Source: JANMCE01 sp963791625
Lineage (GTDB): Bacteria; Actinomycetota; Acidimicrobiia; Acidimicrobiales; Ilumatobacteraceae
Direction: 5' to 3'
Length of the DNA stretch: 60,805 bases
NCBI GenBank assembly: GCA_963791625.1
Contig: CAWBTA010000013.1
Span: 1 to 60,805, forward strand
Every line of letters starts with the position of its first letter. The stretch's first letter is position 1. Below, piece after piece: positions 27,210-35,724 of the stretch. Both the position numbers and the translations under genes were made by a program. The notes below the pieces were generated by a model. The model saw nothing but the letters and a program-made list of their open reading frames with translations. It was not told the DNA's origin and ran no database searches.

Positions 27210-27336
27210 GAGATGGCATCCTCGGTTTCGTGATTGCAGTGCGGTCGGCCGGTGTGACGCTTGGCACCGTAGAGAACGACCGCTCGCCAAGCGATCAACG
27301 GAATCTCAACTTTCCAACAACGGCTACGTTTAGGAG

Positions 27337-28053
27337 ATGCAATCACGGTCCCGTGTGCTGGTCGTCGACGACGACGACGGCGTTCGTACCGCCGTAACGT
27401 GGGCGCTCGAGGCCGACGGGTTCGATGTGCGTGCGGTCGATGACGGGCTGAGCGCCATGGAAGCAATCGAGTCATCGTCGCCGTCCCTCATGATCCTCGA
27501 TCTGTCGCTGCCCGGACTTGGTGGGCTCGACATCCTCAGGCGCCTGCGAGCGAACGAGGCTCGCAACGGACTGTGGCGTTTGCCGATCATCGTGCTGTCG
27601 GGCCGAGATGGCGAGACGGACCGCATCGTCGGCCTCGATCTCGGCGCCGATGACTATCTCGTCAAACCGTTCTCTCCCGGTGAGCTCGCGGCGAGAGCCC
27701 GATCGCTGCTGCGTCGCTGCGCCGAGCCGAGCCCCGGAGGTAAGCAGCCGTTCAGTCCGATGGGCTCGGGTGTCGAGATCGACCGAGACTCGCGCAACGT
27801 CTGGCTCGACGGAACGCCGATCGAACTCGCCGCCAAGGAGTTCGACCTGTTGGCGCATCTCATGGATCATCCCCGGCGCGTCTTTCGCCGTTCCGAACTC
27901 TTGGCCGCGGTGTGGTCAAGTGACTCTGGCTGGCAAAACGAGTCCACCATTACCGAGCACGTTTATCGCTTGCGGCTCAAGGTCGAAGCCGATCCGCAGC
28001 ATCCCGTGCGGCTCAGTACGGTTCGCTCGGTCGGGTATCGGTGGGACGGGTGA
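27337..28053 (+). CDS. OmpR-family response regulator
   Basis: 238-residue regulator. The receiver domain (about 1-125) has the acidic pocket VVDDDDG, the phospho-acceptor Asp in ILDLSLPG (about 54), LSGRDG and the Lys in YLVKPF (about 109). The winged-helix domain (about 140-236) has ELAAKEFDLLAHLMDHPRRV and ends in VRSVGYRW. It overlaps the histidine kinase start by four bases (GTGA), so they are partners. The targets are unknown; the divergent luciferase-like gene is one candidate. Confidence 0.93.
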   Translation: MQSRSRVLVVDDDDGVRTAVTWALEADGFDVRAVDDGLSAMEAIESSSPSLMILDLSLPGLGGLDILRRLRANEARNGLWRLPIIVLSGRDGETDRIVGLDLGADDYLVKPFSPGELAARARSLLRRCAEPSPGGKQPFSPMGSGVEIDRDSRNVWLDGTPIELAAKEFDLLAHLMDHPRRVFRRSELLAAVWSSDSGWQNESTITEHVYRLRLKVEADPQHPVRLSTVRSVGYRWDG

Positions 28054-29330
28054 TCGTGCTCTCCGGCGACGAAGCGACCGCGGTGCTTGATCGCCAGACC
28101 GCGGTGATGGAAGAGATCGCATCGGGAACCTCGCTGTCGGACGTGCTCGACTCCGTCGTGAGCGCGCTCGAAGATCTCATGCCGGCCAGCCAGTGTTCGA
28201 TCCTCCTGCTCGATGATGCCGGTACGTTGCGGCATGGCTCGGCGCCCACCCTTCCCGAGGCCTATTCGGCGGCAATCGACGGGCTGGTTCCGGGGCCGCT
28301 GGCTGGTTCATGTGGAACCGCTGTCTACTTCGATGAGCCGGTGATAGCGAGCGACGTCAACACCGACCCGAGGTGGGTGCAGTTCCGCGATCTCGCCGCG
28401 CGCTACCGCTTGCGGGCCTGCTGGTCGAGCCCCATCCGCTGCCAGTCGCGCGTGGTCGGAACCTTCGCGGTGTACCACCCGACGCCCTACCAGCCCGATC
28501 ACCGCGATCAAGAACTGGTGCGCCGGTTCACCCACCTCGCGTCGCTCGCCGTCGAGCACGACGAAGCAGCAAAGGAACGTGAGGCCCGCCATCGGGCCGA
28601 CCTGGCCCGACAAACGGCGGAACGGGCGAACCTGGCCAAGTCGCAGTTCGTCACGGCGCTGAGCCATGAGCTCCGAACCCCGCTGCAGGCCATCACCGGC
28701 TTCACGGAGAACCTCCAGAGCCTCGATCTGTCACCCGATCAGCGCCGTCTCGCGCTCGAGAAAATCGGGATCGCATCGGCACACATCCTGTCCATCGTCG
28801 ACGATGTGCTCGACCTCGCCCGCGTCGAAGCCGGCGCGATGCCGATCACGGTCGGCCTCATTGATGCCAACGATGTCGTCGCCGAGTCGTTCGACCTGAT
28901 GCAGCCAGTGGCCGATCGGCGCCATATCCGTCTCGAGCGAAGCGGGCTGTCGGTAGCTGTCGTTGCCGATCGTCGTCGCCTGCAGCAGGTGTTGCTGAAC
29001 CTCATGTCGAACGCCGTCCGATTTTCACCAGCGAACAGCGGGGTGCACGTGAGCACCGAGGCGGGCCAAGGGTTGGCAAAGATTCACGTCACCGACCAGG
29101 GCCCAGGGATTCCGGCGGAACTTCTCGCCCGACTGTTCGTGCCCTTCGACCGCCTCGGCGCCGATGCAGGACGCGAAGGCGGTGCCGGCCTCGGCCTCGT
29201 CCTTGCTCGACGGCTGACCGAGGCCATGAACGGCACGCTTGAACTGTCGAGCACCGTCGGCGTCGGCACACACATCACCGTCACGCTTCCGGCTGTTCCT
29301 CCCGAAGCAGTTCGCGCAGTTCGCGTTTGA
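28050..29330 (+). CDS. Cytoplasmic GAF-domain sensor histidine kinase
   Basis: 426-residue kinase with no membrane span. A GAF domain (about 20-175, SQCSILLLDDAGTLRHGSAP, GTFAVYHP) is followed by a coiled linker rich in Glu/Ala/Arg, then the dimerisation H-box SHELRTPLQAI (phospho-His about 215), N-box NLMSNAVRFSP, G1 DQGPGIP and G2 GGAGLGL. I prefer GTG 28050 because it overlaps the regulator stop (GTGA); GTG 28041 is also possible. Its 3' end overlaps the end of the convergent acyl-CoA ligase gene by 50 bases. The GAF ligand cannot be predicted. Confidence 0.92.
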   Translation: MIVLSGDEATAVLDRQTAVMEEIASGTSLSDVLDSVVSALEDLMPASQCSILLLDDAGTLRHGSAPTLPEAYSAAIDGLVPGPLAGSCGTAVYFDEPVIASDVNTDPRWVQFRDLAARYRLRACWSSPIRCQSRVVGTFAVYHPTPYQPDHRDQELVRRFTHLASLAVEHDEAAKEREARHRADLARQTAERANLAKSQFVTALSHELRTPLQAITGFTENLQSLDLSPDQRRLALEKIGIASAHILSIVDDVLDLARVEAGAMPITVGLIDANDVVAESFDLMQPVADRRHIRLERSGLSVAVVADRRRLQQVLLNLMSNAVRFSPANSGVHVSTEAGQGLAKIHVTDQGPGIPAELLARLFVPFDRLGADAGREGGAGLGLVLARRLTEAMNGTLELSSTVGVGTHITVTLPAVPPEAVRAVRV

Positions 29331-30825
29331 CGACCTTGCCGTAGTTGTTCGTCGGCAGGCTGTCGACGAAGCGGTACTCCTTGGGTCGCTTGTAGCGGGC
29401 GATGCGGTCGAGGCACGTTTGGTCGAGATCGGCCGTCGACGGCGGCGCGCTGCCATCGGAGGCCACTACGAACGCGACGATGGATTCGCCCCACTCGGGG
29501 TCGGGCCGGCCGATCACCGAGACGGCCCGCACGCCTTGATGGACGAGCAGCGCCTCCTCCACCTCGCGCGGGTAGATGTTCATGCCGCCACTGATGATGA
29601 GGTCCTTCGACCGATCGCGAAGGGTGAGGTAGCCGTCGGAATCGAAGCTGCCGACATCGCCGGTGTGCAGCCACCCGCCGCGCAGCGTCTCAGCCGAGGC
29701 CTCGGGTTGATTCCAGTAGCCGGCCATCACCACATCACCTCGCACGACGATCTCGCCGGGCTCGCCGATGGGCACCTCGTGGTCGGTAGGGTCGACGACG
29801 CGTACCTCGACATCGGTGCGGGGCGTGCCGACACTTTGCATGTGTTCGCGCCACCGGGGATGGGTGCGGTCGGCGTGATCGGCCTTGGACAGAGCAGCGA
29901 TTGTCATGGGTGTCTCACCCTGTCCGTAGATCTGCGCGAGCCGCGGGCCGAACACCGCGAGGGCATCTTCAAGGTCGGCCAGATACATCGGCGCGCCGCC
30001 GTAGATGATTGTCTTCAGGTTGGTTAGGTCGGCACTTGTCATCGCGGCATCGTGCGTGAGCCTCCTCACCATGGTCGGCGCAGCGAAGAACGACATGCCG
30101 GGCCACCGTTGGATGAGCGCCGCGATCTCGGCGCCGTCGACGCCGCCGGACTGTGGGATCACACTGACTGCCCCGCGAGCCATATGGGGCAGGCCGTAGA
30201 GACCCGAACCATGGGACAGTGGTCCGGCATGCAGGATGCTGTCGCTCGCCGAAACCGGGTCGATGTCGGCGAAGTAGCTGAGCGACGCCATCAGCAGGTT
30301 GCGGTGCGTCAAGGTGGCGCCCTTGGGCTGTCCGGTGGTGCCACTGGTGTAGAAGAGCCAGGCCGGGTCGGTCGGTAGTCGATCGATGAGCGGCGAGGGT
30401 GATGACACAGTCAGCCGGTCCCACTGTTCGCCGGGTGCGACCACCACGGCCCGCAACGAACCGACGGTGCCGACCAGTGACTCGACCTCAGTGGCATGAT
30501 CCGCATCGGTTACGACGAGGGTCGTCTGGCTGTGGTCGAGGATGTAGGCAATCTCGTCGCGGTGAAGGCGAGCGTTGACCGGCACCGCCACTAGGCCTGC
30601 GTGCCAAATGGCGAACTGGGCCTCAAGATATTCGGGCCGGTTGCGCATCACGATGGCGACCCGGTCGCCGGGTGACAGGCCGAAAGATTCGCGAAGGCCG
30701 CCGGCGACAGCGGCAACGCGGGCGGCGAATTCGACCCACGTGGCATGGACGCGTTCACCCTCGGCCAACGCCGGCCGGTCGGGTCGCATGCGGCCGTGGC
30801 GCTCGACCCACGTGGCCAGGTTCAT
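29281..30825 (-). CDS. Acyl-CoA synthetase / AMP-dependent ligase
   Basis: 514-residue adenylate-forming enzyme that activates a carboxylic acid as acyl-AMP and then acyl-CoA. P-loop-like motif YTSGTTGQPKG (about 160-170), YGQGETP, the hinge region HTGDVGSFDSDGYLTLRDRSKDLIISGG (written in parts: HTGDVG, DGYLTLRDRSKD) and the catalytic Lys near the end in NNYGKVVKREL. ATG 30825 follows GGAGG at a good distance. It may activate an aromatic or fatty acid for the acyl-CoA dehydrogenase and other genes nearby. Confidence 0.9.
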   Translation of the reverse strand: MNLATWVERHGRMRPDRPALAEGERVHATWVEFAARVAAVAGGLRESFGLSPGDRVAIVMRNRPEYLEAQFAIWHAGLVAVPVNARLHRDEIAYILDHSQTTLVVTDADHATEVESLVGTVGSLRAVVVAPGEQWDRLTVSSPSPLIDRLPTDPAWLFYTSGTTGQPKGATLTHRNLLMASLSYFADIDPVSASDSILHAGPLSHGSGLYGLPHMARGAVSVIPQSGGVDGAEIAALIQRWPGMSFFAAPTMVRRLTHDAAMTSADLTNLKTIIYGGAPMYLADLEDALAVFGPRLAQIYGQGETPMTIAALSKADHADRTHPRWREHMQSVGTPRTDVEVRVVDPTDHEVPIGEPGEIVVRGDVVMAGYWNQPEASAETLRGGWLHTGDVGSFDSDGYLTLRDRSKDLIISGGMNIYPREVEEALLVHQGVRAVSVIGRPDPEWGESIVAFVVASDGSAPPSTADLDQTCLDRIARYKRPKEYRFVDSLPTNNYGKVVKRELRELLREEQPEA

Positions 30826-30860
30826 TGAATCCTCCGCCTGTCGATGGTGGAGAGGTCGTG

Positions 30861-31328
30861 ATGGCATGCGTGCCCTGGCATGCGGGTCAGAATATCGCCA
30901 TGAGGCTTACCGAGGAACACGCACGGGTTCGGCTCGCCGCCGCGGACCACGCCATCTTGTGCACCGTTCATGCCGAGCGCGGCGTCGACGCCGTACCCGT
31001 CGCGTTCGCCGTTGATGACGACGGCTTCGTCGGCGTGCCGGTCGATAAGGTCAAACCCAAAGCCTCGATGCGTCTGCAGCGGGAAAGGAACCTGCAGGCC
31101 GACCCGCGGGCCACGCTGCTGGTCGAGTACTGGGACCGCACCGATTGGTCGAGGCTGTGGTGGGTGCGGGCCGAGCTGCGTTGGCAAGCCGATCCGCCCG
31201 CCGATCGGACTGGCGCACTGGCCGCGCTGCTGGCCGATCGCTATAGGCAGTACGCGGACCAACCGTTCGCGCAGGTGCTCGTGATGCGCATTGTCAACCT
31301 GACCGGATGGTCGGCCAGTACGGTTTAG
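30861..31328 (+). CDS. PPOX-class flavoprotein, Rv0121-like F420-dependent type
   Basis: Small split-barrel protein (155 residues from ATG 30861, which follows GGAGAGG; ATG 30900 gives the more usual MRLTEEHAR start). Motifs ILCTVHAERGVDAVPVAF, DKVKPKASMRLQRERNL and DWSRLWWVRAEL match the probable F420-dependent enzymes of the Rv0121 group. Expected to bind a flavin or F420 and reduce a small substrate. It diverges from the acyl-CoA ligase gene with a 35-base gap. Confidence 0.85.
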   Translation: MACVPWHAGQNIAMRLTEEHARVRLAAADHAILCTVHAERGVDAVPVAFAVDDDGFVGVPVDKVKPKASMRLQRERNLQADPRATLLVEYWDRTDWSRLWWVRAELRWQADPPADRTGALAALLADRYRQYADQPFAQVLVMRIVNLTGWSASTV

Positions 31329-31350
31329 CCGGCCGGTTGACCGACCGCAC

Positions 31351-31755
31351 TCATGTGTCTATGAGGAACAATTCTATCGTGAGGTGGCTGCCGTCGAGGG
31401 TGCCTTTTCCGACGGCGACCGCGTCATTGAGCCAGGCGATGCGTTCCGATGCCGTCTCGAAGATCACGCCTTCGCGCACGCCGACCGCGGTGCCGCGACC
31501 ATTGCCGCGATAGGTGATCACCTCGTCGTCACCGCTGATAATGACATGCACGTCAATACGAGCTGTACCTGTGCTGCTTAGCGTGATGTGGTCGATGCCG
31601 TACACCTCGCGCGTGCCGTCCCACAGGTTCGAGGTTGCCGTTCCTTCGAACGGCACCTCCAGTCGTGCGCCGTACGGTGTCGTACCGATCGGAATGGTAC
31701 GCAGCGTCAGTTCGAGAATCATGAACGGCTCTTGGGCAACCTCTGGTGCAGTCAC
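31351..31755 (-). CDS. DUF3237 family protein
   Basis: 134-residue beta-rich protein. The pattern LELTLRTIPIGTTPYGARLEV, then FEGTATSNLWDG and ITYRGNGRG, matches DUF3237 proteins, often found with aromatic or steroid catabolism genes. Biochemical role unknown. It is convergent with the PPOX gene and divergent from the monooxygenase gene 144 bases away. Confidence 0.7.
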   Translation of the reverse strand: MTAPEVAQEPFMILELTLRTIPIGTTPYGARLEVPFEGTATSNLWDGTREVYGIDHITLSSTGTARIDVHVIISGDDEVITYRGNGRGTAVGVREGVIFETASERIAWLNDAVAVGKGTLDGSHLTIELFLIDT

Positions 31756-31899
31756 ACTTCAAGCTTACGCGTCGTCTCCGATGCGAGAGAGAAGTCCTCG
31801 ACAGCCGGGCACCGAGCGGTGGTCCTGCGGTGGTGCATCCGGAAAGCCGTGCGGCGAGCTGATCAAGCCGAAGGAGTCGTTGTTCGGTACCGTGAGCAC

Positions 31900-33240
31900 A
31901 TGTCAGTGGAGAAGGTCGAGGTACTCGTGGTCGGCGGTGGTCAGGCCGGTGTAGCAATGAGTGAGCATCTCGGCGCGAGTGGCGTGTCGCATCTCGTCTT
32001 GGAACGAGGCCGAATCGCGGAGCGTTGGCGTTCTGAGCGATGGGATTCGTTGGTCGCCAACGGCCCGGCGTGGCACGACCGATTCCCCGGCATGCAGTTC
32101 GACGATTGCGACCCTGACGCATTCCCATCGAAGGAACGAGTCGCCGACTACTTCGTGGCGTATGCCCAGAAGGTCAAGGCTCCGATCCGCTGTGGGGTCA
32201 ATGTGACGGAGGTACGACGCAACGTGGGCCGTGCCGGATTCCACATCGAGACCTCGCACGGTGCCATCGAGGCCGACTACGTGGTGGCCGCGACCGGCGC
32301 GTTTCAAGGTCCCATCATTCCGGCCATCGTCCCCGATGACACAACGATCGTGCAGATGCATTCCAACGCATACCGGAACCCTGACCAGTTGCCTACCGGC
32401 GGTGTTTTGGTCGTTGGCAGCGGTTCGTCTGGTGCGCAAATCGCCGATGAATTGGCGCGAACAGGCCGGCATGTCTACCTGTCGGTCGGCGCGCACGGTC
32501 GTCCGCCAAGGAGCTATCGCGGGCGGGACTTCGTGTGGTGGCTTGGTGTGCTGAACAAGTGGGACGACGAAACGCTGCCCGGTTCAGCACACACCACGAT
32601 CGCCGTCAGCGGTGCCGATGGCGGGCACACGGTGGACTTCCGTCGTATGGCCGAGCGCGGGTTGACACTGCTCGGAACAACAGCGGCGTTCGCTGATGGC
32701 GTGCTGCATTTCGCGCCCAACTTGGCGGACACTATCGCCAGCGGTGACGCCGACTACCTGTCACTCCTGGACGAGGCCGATGCCTACGTCGAAGAACATG
32801 GTCTCGACCTCCCTCCCGAACCGTTGGCCCGCGACATCGGGCCCGACCCGGACAGTGTGACGTCGCCGATCCTCTCGCTGAACCTTGCCGACGCGGGCAT
32901 CACTTCCATCATCTGGGCGACCGGTTATGCGGTCGACTTCAGCTGGTTGAAGGTTCGCGCCGTCGACAAGAACGGACGGCCGCTCCACCATCGTGGCGTG
33001 TCAGCGGAACCGGGCGTTTACTTCCTCGGACAGCCGTGGCAGACACGCCGAGGATCGTCGTTCATCTGGGGTGTCTGGCATGACGCGAAGTACATCTCCG
33101 ACCACATCTCCAAACAACGCGCTTACCTGGCGTACCAACCGCATCGTTCAGGGTTGTCGGCTGGCGACCACGGCGTAGGAGATGGGGCTGAGAAGGAAAA
33201 GGTCGTTCACGCGACGCACGACAGCGGGCGCACCACGTAG
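31900..33240 (+). CDS. NAD(P)/FAD-dependent flavin monooxygenase
   Basis: 446-residue two-dinucleotide-binding flavoprotein. The FAD motif is VVGGGQAGVAMSEHL (about 9-23), the NADP motif VVGSGSSGAQIADEL (about 170), and WATGYAVDFSWL and FLGQPWQTRRGSSFIWGVWHDAKYI close the fold. It resembles class B monooxygenases and CzcO-like proteins. The family usually ends soon after QRAYLAYQP; about 30 further residues overlap the convergent HxlR gene for 93 bases, so the true stop may have been lost to an indel. Substrate unknown. Confidence 0.85.
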   Translation: MSVEKVEVLVVGGGQAGVAMSEHLGASGVSHLVLERGRIAERWRSERWDSLVANGPAWHDRFPGMQFDDCDPDAFPSKERVADYFVAYAQKVKAPIRCGVNVTEVRRNVGRAGFHIETSHGAIEADYVVAATGAFQGPIIPAIVPDDTTIVQMHSNAYRNPDQLPTGGVLVVGSGSSGAQIADELARTGRHVYLSVGAHGRPPRSYRGRDFVWWLGVLNKWDDETLPGSAHTTIAVSGADGGHTVDFRRMAERGLTLLGTTAAFADGVLHFAPNLADTIASGDADYLSLLDEADAYVEEHGLDLPPEPLARDIGPDPDSVTSPILSLNLADAGITSIIWATGYAVDFSWLKVRAVDKNGRPLHHRGVSAEPGVYFLGQPWQTRRGSSFIWGVWHDAKYISDHISKQRAYLAYQPHRSGLSAGDHGVGDGAEKEKVVHATHDSGRTT

Positions 33241-33825
33241 TTCGATCGTGCCTGAGCCTTGTGCCTCACGCAGATCGAGATCACCCATCCACACCCGGTA
33301 GAGGGTCGGCAAGTCGGTGATGACCACGAGATCGACCTCGAAACCGGGATCGGCGGTGCAGACCGACGAGCCAACCGAGTCGTTCACGATCCAGAAATAG
33401 CGGGCTTCGTCGCGGAAGCGGAATTCGAGTACCGCTCGGCGGGCGGGAAGAACGGAGAAGTCGAGCCGGTCGTGCGCCCACCACATGAGCAGTTCGGCGT
33501 CGAGTTCATGTTCGCGCGGGTCACCGAACTGCCACTTGGCCCCCCACTCGCCGAGGCCGAAGACCAGCGGGCGAAGTTCGGCGCCTGCCGGGGTGAGCGC
33601 GTACTCGCCGTCGAGGCGCTCCACTATCCCGGCCACCTCCAGTTGGCGCAGACGTTTGGTGAGGAGTGACCGCGACAGCCGCGGATTTCCCCGGGCGAGC
33701 TCGTTGAAGTGGGTGTAGCCGCACAGCATGTCTCGCACGATGAGCAGGCACCAGCGTTCGCCCAGCACCTCGAGCGCCCGTGAGATCGGGCAGTACTGGC
33801 CGTAGTTGCCGTCTTGAACTGGCAT
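33148..33825 (-). CDS. HxlR-family transcriptional regulator
   Basis: 225-residue regulator. The HxlR winged helix is at about residues 1-110: YCPISRALEVLGERWCLLIVRD, a Cys near residue 12 and HFNELARG, SRSLLTKRLRQLE. The C-terminal 110 residues form an extra SCP2-like domain found in longer HxlR proteins. It diverges from the acyl-CoA dehydrogenase gene with 148 bases between; a palindrome at 33894-33912 is the probable operator for both. Confidence 0.9.
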   Translation of the reverse strand: MPVQDGNYGQYCPISRALEVLGERWCLLIVRDMLCGYTHFNELARGNPRLSRSLLTKRLRQLEVAGIVERLDGEYALTPAGAELRPLVFGLGEWGAKWQFGDPREHELDAELLMWWAHDRLDFSVLPARRAVLEFRFRDEARYFWIVNDSVGSSVCTADPGFEVDLVVITDLPTLYRVWMGDLDLREAQGSGTIELRGAPAVVRRVNDLFLLSPISYAVVASRQP

Positions 33826-33893
33826 ACGAGACCTCCTCCCCTCGCCGCGGGCCCGAACTGGCGGAGCGTTGCGGTTCAGATCGAGAACCAGCG

Positions 33894-33912
33894 TAGTCCA
33901 GGATTTGGACTA
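33894..33912. promoter_or_regulatory. Palindrome between hxlR-type gene and acyl-CoA dehydrogenase gene
   Basis: TAGTCCAGGATTTGGACTA has perfect 7-bp arms (TAGTCCA/TGGACTA) around a 5-base centre. It lies 68 bases upstream of the regulator start and 61 upstream of the dehydrogenase start, an even position for control of both genes. Confidence 0.7.
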
Positions 33913-33973
33913 GTCGACAGGGTTTGAGAAGCGCACGCTTGGTTCAAAGGTCGTATCAAAGTGAGGAGATGCC

Positions 33974-35137
33974 ATGTCGATAACCGCAATGGAGAAGCCT
34001 TCCGCCGTGTGGCCGGGAACGGACGCAGACGGGCCCTGGGCGAGCATCGCCCGACAGGTTGCTGCAGCAGCACGGGAGCACTCAGCCGAGCATGATCGCG
34101 TCGGTGACTTCGTTACCGACGAGATGTCGCTCGTTCGTCGTAGCGGGCTCGTGTCGATGCTTGTGCCCGAGCAGTTCGGCGGGGGAGGAGCGACGTATGC
34201 CGAGACGTGTGCGGCCCTCGCGCTGCTCGCTCAGGGATGCCCGGCCACAGCGCTGACGCTGTCGATGCACACCCATCTTGTCGCCGCTCAGGTCTGGCGG
34301 CACAAGCACGACTTGCCTGCGCCCGTCCTGCAACGGGTTGGCAGGGATCAGGTGCTTCTGGTATCCACCGGTGCCGCGGACTGGGTGAGTTCGAACGGTA
34401 CCGCGAGGCCGGTCGATGGCGGGTTCCGGGTGTCAGCCCGCAAGACCCCATCGAGCGGAGCGCCTGTTGGTGACATCGTGGTCAGTAGCGCCCGTTGGGA
34501 CGACGGTCCCGACGGTCCGCAGGTGATCCACTTTGCCGTGCCCTTCGCTACTGAGGGGGTGAGCATCGACGCGACCTGGGACACAATGGGCATGCGCGCC
34601 ACCGGCTCACACACGGTCGTGCTGAATGACGTGTTCATTCCCGAAGCAGCGGTCTCCCTTACCCGACCCGCCGACCGTTGGCACCCCGTCTGGAACACCA
34701 TCATGGGTGCCGCCATGCCGCTGATCATGTCGGTCTACGTCGGTATCGCCGAGGCCGCGTCGGATCTCGCCATCGAACTGGCCAGAGTCCGGACCGATCA
34801 GCAACTCGTGGTTCCGCTCGTGGGGCGCATGCTCAGTCGGTTGGCGACGGTGCAGGACACCGTTGGCGCCATGGTCGCAATGAGCGACGATCTGCAGTTC
34901 GCGAATACCGATCAGCACGCGTCGGCAGTTCTCATGCGCAAGACAGCCGCGGCAGAGGCCGCTATTGATACGGTTCGCCTGGCGATGGATGTTGCCGGCG
35001 GCGTCGGATATCTGACGGCGACCGGGCTGGAGCGGCTGTACCGCGATGTGCACGGTGTCCTGTATCACCCGCTCCCCGCAGCCAAACAGGAACCGTTCTG
35101 CGGCAGGGTCGCCCTCGGTCTCGACCCGATCGGGTGA
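33974..35137 (+). CDS. Acyl-CoA dehydrogenase family protein
   Basis: 387-residue flavoprotein of the acyl-CoA dehydrogenase fold starting at ATG 33974 after GAGGAGA. FGGGGATYAETCAALALLAQGCPATAL is the N-terminal signature, TWDTMGMRATGSHTVVLNDVFIPE the middle-domain block, and GVGYLTATGLERLYRDVHG the C-terminal one. It may oxidise an acyl-CoA or act as a flavin-dependent monooxygenase; the usual Glu base is not obvious. Probably controlled by the divergent HxlR protein. Confidence 0.88.
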   Translation: MSITAMEKPSAVWPGTDADGPWASIARQVAAAAREHSAEHDRVGDFVTDEMSLVRRSGLVSMLVPEQFGGGGATYAETCAALALLAQGCPATALTLSMHTHLVAAQVWRHKHDLPAPVLQRVGRDQVLLVSTGAADWVSSNGTARPVDGGFRVSARKTPSSGAPVGDIVVSSARWDDGPDGPQVIHFAVPFATEGVSIDATWDTMGMRATGSHTVVLNDVFIPEAAVSLTRPADRWHPVWNTIMGAAMPLIMSVYVGIAEAASDLAIELARVRTDQQLVVPLVGRMLSRLATVQDTVGAMVAMSDDLQFANTDQHASAVLMRKTAAAEAAIDTVRLAMDVAGGVGYLTATGLERLYRDVHGVLYHPLPAAKQEPFCGRVALGLDPIG

Positions 35138-35213
35138 AATCTCGCTCGCAATCGACGCGCTGAACGGCGTCACTCATCGCCGGGACCAGCTGGCGGTGGC
35201 GTACTCTGCGTAC

Positions 35214-35681
35214 ATGTCCTACACAGTGGATTTTACGACGGTATCGAACGTTGGTCTGGAGTCGTCGCCGGTCGCGGATGCCCTGGCCGGTCTGCGGGCG
35301 AATGAGGCCCGCTACTTCATGAACAAGTACGACCACGTCTTCACCGTGGAACCGGCAAGCAAGGCCAGGGCAACCGTCGACTATGTGCATCGCATCCTCA
35401 AAGAGGAACGTGACATCGTCATTGCGTCGAGGCCGCTCGAGGCCACGGCTTTCCAGGTGGAGAACATCAAGATGGCCTACGTGTTCTACGAGAGTGGGCT
35501 GTCAATCAACGTGATGTACACCGTCGATGGCGACGCGCCGAAGCGGGCGGTCGGGTTCAAGCTTTCCGAAGGTATGGAAATCCCCGAAGAGCTGGCAACC
35601 CGATTCAAGTTCGCCCGGCAGAAGTCGAAACTCGCCGGAGTCATCCGTGGCTCCTACTTCGTGATCAAGAACCAATACTGA
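35214..35681 (+). CDS. Hypothetical protein, 155 aa
   Basis: Not recognised. From ATG 35214 it reads 155 residues, with no signal peptide and no membrane span. It is mixed alpha/beta by eye, with EPASKARATVDYVHRILKEERD and a basic C-terminus (FARQKSKLAGVIRGSYF). Its 3' end is 43 bases before the saccharopine dehydrogenase gene on the same strand. The codon use fits its neighbours, so it is probably a real gene. Confidence 0.65.
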   Translation: MSYTVDFTTVSNVGLESSPVADALAGLRANEARYFMNKYDHVFTVEPASKARATVDYVHRILKEERDIVIASRPLEATAFQVENIKMAYVFYESGLSINVMYTVDGDAPKRAVGFKLSEGMEIPEELATRFKFARQKSKLAGVIRGSYFVIKNQY

Positions 35682-35724
35682 TCCGGGGTCCGGTGCTTAC
35701 GGTGAACACAACGACGGGTACACG

